Of a stretch of DNA of 5,100 bases, positions 1-4,526 are shown in pieces; the first letter of the stretch is position 1, and each line of letters begins with the position of its first letter. The position numbers were made by a program, and so were the translations under genes. The notes beneath the pieces are model-generated. The model did not search any database. It had not been told where the DNA came from and saw only the letters and a program-made list of their open reading frames with translations. The DNA is from Acidobacteriota bacterium (lineage in GTDB: Bacteria > Acidobacteriota > Vicinamibacteria > Vicinamibacterales > 2-12-FULL-66-21), in NCBI GenBank assembly GCA_013362195.1, contig JABFWM010000338.1, positions 1 to 5,100 on the forward strand, given 5' to 3'.

Positions 1-451
1 TAAGTACTGGGCTCGCAGGGATCCGACACCGGCGACCACCAGGAACGAGTTCAAGGAGCTCGTCGAGGCGCGGATCCGTAGCGCCGACGTGCAGCTCCAG
101 CTCGGAAAGACGGCCGGATCGAGGACCGCGAGGGGACTGGTGCTCGTCGTCTTCGGGCGCCCGTCATTGCAGCAGCAGACGATGGGCCCCGTGAAGAGCG
201 CGCCGGAAATGACGACGCCCGGCCGCGTTTCGCTTCCGAACGACGCGTTCACCACCACCGAGTTCCATACCTGGGTGTACGACCGCGACACGCGAGCGGA
301 TCTGCTCGACACGCTCGCGATGCCGCGCATCGAAGTGACCTTCATCGTCGAGCCGGGACGGCGCGACGAGCTGCAGCAGCCGACGCGCGTTCGCGAGTGG
401 CAGGAAATCGTGGCGCGCGCGTCGATCGTGAACGGCGCCGCGCCCGAGTGA
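1..451 (+). CDS. GWxTD domain-containing protein, C-terminal part (5' end outside the window)
   Basis: The reading frame is open from the first bases of the window to TGA at 449-451, so this is the last roughly 149 codons of a longer gene. The visible protein begins KYWARRDPTPATTRNEF, which matches the W-x-R-R-D-P-T-P-x-T-x-N-E-F block typical of GWxTD proteins. It continues with a weakened version of the next block (RGLVLVVFGRPS, where the family usually has RGrvyilfGpP) and a TEFHTWVYDRDT segment like the family's 'E-x-W-x-Y' strand. The GWxTD motif itself is degenerate: the equivalent position reads GSRTA (bases 116-130). GWxTD proteins are common in Acidobacteriota and related phyla, often exported, and have no settled biochemical role. 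The internal ATG at 89 is not a credible start because the conserved block lies upstream of it. Family assignment is fairly secure; function is unknown. Confidence 0.78.
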   Translation, partial: KYWARRDPTPATTRNEFKELVEARIRSADVQLQLGKTAGSRTARGLVLVVFGRPSLQQQTMGPVKSAPEMTTPGRVSLPNDAFTTTEFHTWVYDRDTRADLLDTLAMPRIEVTFIVEPGRRDELQQPTRVREWQEIVARASIVNGAAPE

Positions 452-503
452 TCCTGCGGCGCGGCCCCGGATGCCCGCGACACGCAGCGCGAAGCGAAAG
501 CGC

Positions 504-1136
504 TCAGTCGAGCGGCTTGATGCGGATGTTCTTGTAGTACACCGTGCTCTTCGGATCGTGCGCCTGCAGGGCGATCGTTCCGGGTCCCGTGATCTTGCGC
601 CCGGCGCCTTCGCGGCCGCCGGTCCAGTCGCCCGGCTGCGTCCAGTCGACGACCTGCTTGTCGTTCACCTTCACGCGAATCGTGTCGCCCTGCACCGTGA
701 TCGTCTCGGTGAACCACTCGTCGTCTCTGGCCGGCGAGTCATCGAGGTTGTCGACCACGTGGTACAGGCTCCCCGTCCGGATTCGATCGGTGTGCGAGTT
801 GTTCACCTGAATCTCGAACCCCTTCTGCGGAAACCGCACGTCCTGATACTCGGTCAGCACGTAGACGCCGCCGTTCGATCCCTGGCGGGTCATGACGTCG
901 ACCTTCAGTTCGAAGTTGCGGAAGCTGTGGCTGCGGAACGGCCCGTCGTAGTAGGCATGGCTGGCCGCGCCGTTCGCGACGATCGCGCCGTCCTTGACGC
1001 TGAAGGATTCCGGTGGACCGGCGATCTTCCACCCGGTCAGGTCGGTCCCGTTGAAGAGGCTGGTGAACCCCGGCTCGACCGATGGGGAGCCGGCTTGAGC
1101 GAAGAACATCGCGAGCACGATCAGCAGGATTCTCAT
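504..1136 (-). CDS. Secreted DUF1080 / 3-keto-disaccharide hydrolase-like protein
   Basis: This 210-residue protein has a short signal peptide (residues 1 to about 15, MRILLIVLAMFFAQA) followed by one DUF1080 domain (PF06439, a concanavalin-like jelly roll). Family landmarks appear in order: FTSLFNGTDLTGWK (24-37), F-S-V-K-D-G-A-I-V (45-53), the NFELKVDVMT strand (74-83), GSNGGVYV (86-93), GFEIQVNN (106-113), and a final YYKNIRIKPL strand. Some members act on 3-keto-glycosides, and many are exported proteins of polysaccharide-using bacteria. Sugar hydrolysis is therefore a family-level inference here. Upstream in-frame starts exist at GTG 1169 and ATG 1154, but they would put polar residues before the signal peptide, so ATG at 1134-1136 is preferred. 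No Shine-Dalgarno is visible, and a possible -10 lies only a few bases upstream. The gene converges with the GWxTD gene and diverges from the regulator, so it is probably its own transcription unit. Confidence 0.88.
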   Translation of the reverse strand: MRILLIVLAMFFAQAGSPSVEPGFTSLFNGTDLTGWKIAGPPESFSVKDGAIVANGAASHAYYDGPFRSHSFRNFELKVDVMTRQGSNGGVYVLTEYQDVRFPQKGFEIQVNNSHTDRIRTGSLYHVVDNLDDSPARDDEWFTETITVQGDTIRVKVNDKQVVDWTQPGDWTGGREGAGRKITGPGTIALQAHDPKSTVYYKNIRIKPLD

Positions 1137-1144
1137 GGCCGCGC

Positions 1145-1150
1145 AGTCTA
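1145..1150 (-). promoter_or_regulatory. Possible extended -10 element for the DUF1080 gene
   Basis: On the minus strand these bases read TAGACT and are preceded by TGG, giving an extended -10 (TGnTAGACT). At normal spacing, transcription would start near 1138, within about two bases of the chosen ATG at 1136. This agrees with the absence of a Shine-Dalgarno and would make the message leaderless or nearly so. The candidate -35 17 bp upstream (TGGAGT) is poor. This is inferred from pattern alone. Confidence 0.35.
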
Positions 1151-1197
1151 CCATTCGGGCGCGGCTCACTCCACCGCGGCGCGTGGCGCGTCTCCGC

Positions 1198-1203
1198 TAT
1201 ACT
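1198..1203 (+). promoter_or_regulatory. Possible -10 element for the leader ORF and ModE-like gene
   Basis: TATACT differs from the sigma-70 -10 consensus at one position and stands out in an otherwise very GC-rich stretch. It lies about 70 bp upstream of the leader ORF start, in the correct direction. No recognisable -35 sits 16-18 bp upstream (the bases are GC-only), so either an activator or a non-consensus sigma factor is needed, or the match is chance. Confidence 0.35.
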
Positions 1204-1229
1204 CTCGCCGGCCGTCGCGCGTCGTCCGA

Positions 1230-1241
1230 CGTCGATCGACG
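1230..1241. repeat. 12-bp perfect palindrome in the regulator's upstream region
   Basis: CGTCGATCGACG is a perfect palindrome lying between the possible -10 at 1198-1203 and the leader ORF. It is directly abutted by an overlapping 8-bp palindrome (CGACGTCG, 1227-1234). It could be a regulator site in the 5' untranslated region, but it does not resemble the inverted repeat at the porin promoter, and GC-rich palindromes arise easily by chance in such DNA. Confidence 0.3.
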
Positions 1242-1259
1242 GATCGTCCGCCCACGCTG

Positions 1260-1265
1260 AAGGAG
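1260..1265 (+). promoter_or_regulatory. Strong Shine-Dalgarno (AAGGAG) before the 21-codon leader ORF
   Basis: AAGGAG is followed by a 5-base spacer and then ATG at 1271. It is one of the two best ribosome binding sites in the window. It serves only the short reading frame at 1271-1336, since the ModE-like start at 1333 is 67 bases away and has no site of its own. This is the main reason for calling the short ORF real. Confidence 0.65.
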
Positions 1266-1270
1266 ACGAC

Positions 1271-1336
1271 ATGCGACGTTCTCTTTCGCCCGCCGGCTGC
1301 GAGTCGAACACGGTGATGCTGGCGCTGCGGCAATGA
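1271..1336 (+). CDS. 21-residue leader peptide, translationally coupled to the ModE-like regulator
   Basis: A short ORF encodes MRRSLSPAGCESNTVMLALRQ. It starts with ATG five bases after a near-perfect AAGGAG and ends in a TGA that overlaps the ATG of the regulator gene (ATGA at 1333-1336). The regulator has no recognisable Shine-Dalgarno of its own, since the bases before its ATG read CTGCGGCA. Ribosomes finishing the leader are therefore the likely source of regulator translation. The peptide matches no family I know. It has a basic N-terminus, one Cys and a short hydrophobic C-terminal half, but it is too short to be a convincing membrane protein. Its role may be purely cis-acting (setting or tuning regulator expression). 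An alternative is that 1271 is the ancestral start of the regulator and a frameshift has separated it. The basic extension that follows does not favour or exclude that. Confidence 0.55.
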   Translation: MRRSLSPAGCESNTVMLALRQ

Positions 1337-1770
1337 CAAATGCCGGTCGTGAGCCGCACGGCAAGCGGACACCTACGCGCCGGCCGGACCGCCGCGCGCA
1401 ACGCGATCGGCGCACCAGCCGCGTGCGTCGTCCGAAAAAGCTCGGCGTCAAAGCGAAGATCTGGTTGACGCTGGGGCCGCGCACCCTGTTCGGCAGCGGC
1501 AAGGCCGATCTCCTCGACGCCGTGGATCGCCTCGGATCCCTTCAGCGTGCGGCCCGGAGCATGGGCATGTCCTACCGGTACGCGTGGGGGTTGTTGCGCG
1601 AGCTGGATACGGCGGCCGGCTTTGCTTTCCTCGAGCACAGCGGCGACGGCGGACGCACCCGCCTGCAGCTGACGCGCGAGGGGAAGCGCTTCGCCGAGGC
1701 CTACCGGCGTTTCCGCGATCCGCTGGAGGATCTGGTCAGGGCCCGGTTCGAGCGCGTCTTCGGCCGGTGA
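1333..1770 (+). CDS. ModE-type winged helix-turn-helix regulator without molybdate-binding domains
   Basis: This is a 145-residue protein. Residues 1 to about 38 form an Arg/Lys-rich, probably disordered tail. Residues about 40-127 match the N-terminal DNA-binding domain of ModE (LysR-like winged helix): KIWLTLGPRTLFGSGKADLL, the helix-turn-helix GSLQRAARSMGMSYRYAWGLLRELD (68-92), then a wing with GGRTRLQLTREG (106-117). E. coli ModE is about 260 residues, with two C-terminal MOP (molbindin) domains that bind molybdate or tungstate; these are absent here. Such short ModE-like proteins are known beside molybdate or tungstate transporter genes. The position just upstream of a tup operon supports a role as its regulator, most likely a repressor. 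The ATG start is chosen because it overlaps the leader stop. GTG 1423 would remove most of the basic tail but has no ribosome binding site. How this protein senses metal, if it does, is not visible in the sequence. Confidence 0.85.
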   Translation: MTNAGREPHGKRTPTRRPDRRAQRDRRTSRVRRPKKLGVKAKIWLTLGPRTLFGSGKADLLDAVDRLGSLQRAARSMGMSYRYAWGLLRELDTAAGFAFLEHSGDGGRTRLQLTREGKRFAEAYRRFRDPLEDLVRARFERVFGR

Positions 1771-1788
1771 TCCCGGCGAGGCTTGTCC

Positions 1789-1817
1789 TTGACGCGGTGT
1801 CTGCGCTCCCGTAGCAT
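1789..1817 (+). promoter_or_regulatory. Sigma-70-like promoter of the porin-tupABC operon
   Basis: TTGACG (1789-1794) and TAGCAT (1812-1817) are separated by exactly 17 bp. They match the -35 consensus at 5 of 6 and the -10 consensus at 4 of 6 positions, including the important first, second and last bases of the -10. Transcription would start near 1824, leaving a 5' untranslated region of about 34 bases before the porin ATG. It is the best-formed promoter in the window and lies in the gap between the regulator and the operon. Confidence 0.6.
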
Positions 1818-1824
1818 CGCCCAT

Positions 1825-1842
1825 TATGCTCGACAGAGCATA
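1825..1842. promoter_or_regulatory. Inverted-repeat operator candidate at the operon's transcription start
   Basis: TATGCTC-GACA-GAGCATA is a perfect inverted repeat with two 7-base arms and a 4-base spacer. It occupies about +1 to +18 relative to the predicted start of the porin-tup transcript, a classic place for a repressor to block transcription. Its right arm overlaps a second perfect 8-bp palindrome (GCATATGC, 1838-1845). The TAT...ATA outer halves are reminiscent of ModE operators, which are AT-rich dyads. The natural candidate to bind is the ModE-like protein encoded immediately upstream. As RNA, the repeat could also fold into a small hairpin just before the ribosome binding site. 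Confidence 0.6.
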
Positions 1843-1857
1843 TGCGAGCGAGGGTGC

Positions 1858-2970
1858 ATGAGGGCGGTATCTTGCGCGGGCGCGTTCGTCATCCTGGGGC
1901 TGGCGTTCCCCTTGGCGGCCGCCGCCCAGGATCAGGCGAAGTACCAGATCGAAGCGCGCCTGATGGTCTGGGCGGACGTCAGTGGCCGGCAGAGCGTCGC
2001 CGACCAGACCGGTACGATTACGGATTTCCTGGTGCGACGCGCCCGCCTCGTCATTCAGGGAACGCCGGTCAAGGCGATCAGCTTCTCCCTCCAGCTCGGC
2101 GAAGACAACCTCGGCGCCAAGGTGCTGACGCCCGACGGCTCCATACGCATCAAGGACGCGTACGTCACCTACCGGGCGAACCACGCCCTGCAGCTCACCG
2201 CCGGCCAGTTCAAGGTTCCCTTCCTCCGCATCAATCTCGAGTCGGGGTTCAACCAGCTGCTCGTCGATCGCGGCACGCTGCCGTCACTGCGCCCGGCGCG
2301 CGAAGGATCGCGCGATCTTGGATTCATGGCCTGGGGCAACGCCGATCGCTTCCAGTATCGGGCGGCGTTCTTCGACGGCTCCGATCAGGAGGCGCGAAAT
2401 ACTCGCAGCAGCGTGCGCATGTCGACGCGCCTCGCCTACAACTGGTTCGCGAAGGAAACCGGCGTCGGCTACACGGGAACGTATCTCGGCTCCACGCGCG
2501 TGCTGCAGATTGCCGGCAACGTGGACGTGCAGAACCATCGTCTGGACCTCCGCGACCAATCGGCCTTCCAGGCCCGTCCGCGTGACTACCGCGCCTACGC
2601 CGTCGAAGGCTTCTTCGAGCAGCCGCTGGCGCGAAGTGCTGCCGTCACGATCGATGGGGCCTGGTTTCACCGCAGCGACGACTATCTCGACGCCGGACTG
2701 GCGCAACGCACCCAGCAGGGCTACTACGCACAGGCCGCGTACCTGCTGCCGGGTCGCGTCGGGCCGGGGCGCGTGCAGTTCGCCGTCCGGCAGGAGGACT
2801 GGACCGACGAACGTGGCGCGCGGCATCTCGACATCACGCGGACCACCGGTGGCGCCGCGTATTACCTGAAGGGGCACGCCCAGAAGGCGCAGGCGGATTT
2901 CACGCACAAACGCGAGACGCCGGAGATCACCAACGACGAGTTCCGTCTCTCGCTGGTGCTGGTGTTCTAG
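1858..2970 (+). CDS. OprP/OprO-like outer-membrane porin (phosphate-selective porin family), candidate oxyanion channel
   Basis: This 370-residue protein has a clear signal peptide (MRAVSC..., hydrophobic core FVILGLAFPL, cleavage near AAAA-Q at about 23). Its body is alternating beta-strand sequence. Family features of porin O/P (PF07396) are visible: an early F-L-V-R-R-A-R-L strand, the I-K-D-A-Y-V-T-Y strand, AGQFKVPF at 115-122 followed by a DRGTL segment, and a final strand FRLSLVLVF. The last strand ends in the C-terminal Phe used for outer-membrane insertion by the BAM machinery. Pseudomonas OprP and OprO form trimers selective for phosphate and polyphosphate. Here the stop is only 19 bases before tupA, which suggests the channel serves tungstate (and perhaps molybdate), another tetrahedral oxyanion; this is inference. 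The upstream in-frame TTG at 1783 is rejected because it would place 25 non-signal residues before the signal peptide and would start upstream of the promoter -35. A short-spaced GAGGG (1850-1854) precedes ATG 1858. Confidence 0.85.
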   Translation: MRAVSCAGAFVILGLAFPLAAAAQDQAKYQIEARLMVWADVSGRQSVADQTGTITDFLVRRARLVIQGTPVKAISFSLQLGEDNLGAKVLTPDGSIRIKDAYVTYRANHALQLTAGQFKVPFLRINLESGFNQLLVDRGTLPSLRPAREGSRDLGFMAWGNADRFQYRAAFFDGSDQEARNTRSSVRMSTRLAYNWFAKETGVGYTGTYLGSTRVLQIAGNVDVQNHRLDLRDQSAFQARPRDYRAYAVEGFFEQPLARSAAVTIDGAWFHRSDDYLDAGLAQRTQQGYYAQAAYLLPGRVGPGRVQFAVRQEDWTDERGARHLDITRTTGGAAYYLKGHAQKAQADFTHKRETPEITNDEFRLSLVLVF

Positions 2971-2978
2971 ATTCCAGA

Positions 2979-2985
2979 AAGGAGG
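2979..2985 (+). promoter_or_regulatory. Near-perfect Shine-Dalgarno for tupA
   Basis: AAGGAGG sits four bases before the GTG at 2990. It decides the start of tupA despite the non-ATG codon and lies wholly in the 19-base gap after the porin stop. It suggests that the binding protein is translated independently and strongly, as is usual for ABC binding proteins that are needed in excess over the permease. Confidence 0.8.
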
Positions 2986-2989
2986 CGCC

Positions 2990-3838
2990 GTGACACGCGC
3001 GATCGCGACCCGCGTCCTGCTCGTCGCCGCGATGCTGGCTTCTGCCGTCGGCGCCGGATCCGTCGTCGACGAGCGATCGATCATTCTTGCGACGACCACC
3101 AGCACCCAGGACAGCGGCCTGCTCGACGACCTCGTCCCGCGTTTTGAACAGGCAACCGGCATCGCGGTGAAAGTGATCGCGGTCGGCACCGGCGCGGCGC
3201 TGCGGATGGCGTCGACCGGCGATGCCGACGCGGTCCTCGTGCACGCGCCTCAGGCGGAGCAGCCCTACGTGCAGTCGGGCGATCTGGTGGAAGGCCGTCA
3301 GATCATGCACAACGACTTCGTGATCGTGGGGCCGCCAGACGATCCGGCGGGTGCAGGACGGCAGCCTGATATGGGCGCCGTGATGCGCGCGATTGCCGAG
3401 CGCGGCGTGTTCATCTCGCGCGGAGACGACTCGGGCACGCACAAGCAGGAGCTCGCCCTGTGGTCGGCCGCAGGCGTGGATCCGCGCGCGATGCGCGCGC
3501 GCGAAGAGACCGGGCAGGGCATGGGAGCCACGCTCAACGTCGCCGACCAGAAGCACGCCTACACGTTGACCGACCGCGGCACCTATCTCGCGCTGCGGCA
3601 GCGGCTCGGCCTGACGATCGTGTTCCAGGGCGACGCGCGCCTCGCCAACATCTACCACGCGTACGTCGTGAACCCTGAACGCCACCCTCGCGTCAACGCG
3701 GCAGGCGCCCGACGGTTCGTGGAGTTCCTCGTCTCGCCAGAGACGCAGCGGGCGATCGGCGAGTTCAAGCGCCACGAATTCGGCCAGCCGCTCTTCTTTC
3801 CCGACGCGCTCGCCGACAAGAGGACGAGCGGTGGCTGA
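2990..3838 (+). CDS. tupA: TupA, periplasmic tungstate-binding protein of an ABC transporter
   Basis: This 282-residue protein has a Sec-type signal peptide (residues 1 to about 22: basic start, LLVAAMLASAVGA) and no lipobox cysteine, so it should be a soluble periplasmic protein. The TupA signatures are all present: TTTSTQDSGLL (35-45), V-I-A-V-G-T-G-A-A-L (62-71), G-D-A-D-A-V-L-V-H-A (77-86), SRGDDSGTH (143-151), GQGMGATLNVADQKHAYTLT (175-194) and DRGTY (195-199). In this family (COG2998) the TTTS loop and the SRGDDSGTH loop help form the oxyanion pocket, and characterised TupA proteins prefer tungstate strongly over molybdate. Together these separate it from ModA and PstS. The gene starts with GTG after an excellent ribosome binding site. 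Its stop overlaps tupB by eight bases. Confidence 0.93.
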   Translation: MTRAIATRVLLVAAMLASAVGAGSVVDERSIILATTTSTQDSGLLDDLVPRFEQATGIAVKVIAVGTGAALRMASTGDADAVLVHAPQAEQPYVQSGDLVEGRQIMHNDFVIVGPPDDPAGAGRQPDMGAVMRAIAERGVFISRGDDSGTHKQELALWSAAGVDPRAMRAREETGQGMGATLNVADQKHAYTLTDRGTYLALRQRLGLTIVFQGDARLANIYHAYVVNPERHPRVNAAGARRFVEFLVSPETQRAIGEFKRHEFGQPLFFPDALADKRTSGG

Positions 3839-4526
3839 TTGGCTGCGCCGGCTGCTCGAAACCGGCGCAGAGCTCTTCGGCCCCGACGCCGCCGTCCGCG
3901 TGATTGCGATCCGGACGATGGTCGTGTCGGGGACCGCCACGCTGCTCGCCGTCGCGATTGGCGTTCCGCTCGGCTACGCGCTCGCGCGCACCATGTTCCG
4001 CGGCCGCCTCGTCGTGCTCGGATTCGTCAACACGGCGATGGGAATGCCGCCGGTCGTCGTCGGGCTGATCGTGTGGCTGCTGCTGGTGCGCAGCGGGCCG
4101 TTCGGCGGCCTCGATCTGATTTACACCAAGCGGGCGATGGTGCTGGCGCAGTGCCTGATTGCGACGCCGATCGTCGTCGGCTTCACGGCGGCGGCGATGC
4201 AGGCGCTGCCGCCGCGGCTTCCCGATCTGCTCGCCGTACTCGGCGCGGGACCCGTTCGAACGATGTGGCTGCTGGCGCGTGAAGCGCGGCTCGGGCTGCT
4301 CGTCGCCGTCATGGCGGCGTTCGGCGGGATCGTGTCCGAGGTGGGGGCGTCGATGATCGTCGGCGGCAATCTCGAACGCAGCACGCGGGTGCTGACCACC
4401 GCGATCGTGACGGAGACGAGCCGCGGCGAGGTCGAGCGCGCGCTCGCCCTGGGCATCCTGCTGCTCGCGCTGTCCTTCGCCGTGAATCTTGCGCTCACCA
4501 TCGTTCAGCAGCGCCATCGCCCTTGA
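3831..4526 (+). CDS. tupB: TupB, tungstate ABC transporter permease
   Basis: This 231-residue inner-membrane protein is of normal length for TupB. About five membrane segments are visible, near residues 29-51, 61-86, 102-124, 153-176 and 206-225. The family stretch GMPPVVVGLIVWLLLVRSGPFGG (71-93) is conserved. The cytoplasmic coupling loop (EAA-type) that contacts the ATPase lies at P-D-L-L-A-V-L-G-A-G (131-140), followed by S-E-V-G-A-S-M-I-V-G-G-N (169-180). The GTG start overlaps the end of tupA by eight bases, with GAGGA at 3820-3824 as ribosome binding site. The stop overlaps the tupC start (TGATG). The tight overlaps imply coupled translation of the membrane and ATPase subunits. The sequence resembles TupB more than ModB or PstC/PstA. 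Confidence 0.92.
   Translation: MADWLRRLLETGAELFGPDAAVRVIAIRTMVVSGTATLLAVAIGVPLGYALARTMFRGRLVVLGFVNTAMGMPPVVVGLIVWLLLVRSGPFGGLDLIYTKRAMVLAQCLIATPIVVGFTAAAMQALPPRLPDLLAVLGAGPVRTMWLLAREARLGLLVAVMAAFGGIVSEVGASMIVGGNLERSTRVLTTAIVTETSRGEVERALALGILLLALSFAVNLALTIVQQRHRP

Noticed and set aside
486..504. AGCGC/GCGCT hairpin between the convergent GWxTD and DUF1080 genes, considered as a bidirectional terminator
   Set aside because: It has a short stem with a nine-base loop and no flanking T-runs on either strand, so it is below what can be supported.
1763..1777. GCCGG/CCGGC hairpin around the stop codon of the ModE-like gene, considered as a terminator
   Set aside because: The stem is only five base pairs and is not followed by a T-run, so an intrinsic terminator is not supported. 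Some readthrough from the regulator into the porin operon remains possible.
1783..1857. Earlier TTG start for the porin
   Set aside because: It lies upstream of the predicted -35 and -10 and of the inverted repeat, and it would put a charged, non-signal stretch before an intact signal peptide.
739..2184. Long open minus-strand reading frame (481 codons)
   Set aside because: It runs across the DUF1080 gene, the divergent control region, the regulator, the promoter and part of the porin. Its translation is low-complexity and Arg/Ala/Gly-rich with no recognisable domain, as expected for an antisense shadow in GC-rich DNA.
2284..3940. Two overlapping minus-strand reading frames opposite the porin and tupA
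   Set aside because: They are fully antisense to well-supported genes (an OprP-like porin and TupA with complete motifs) and show no domain, signal peptide or ribosome site of their own.
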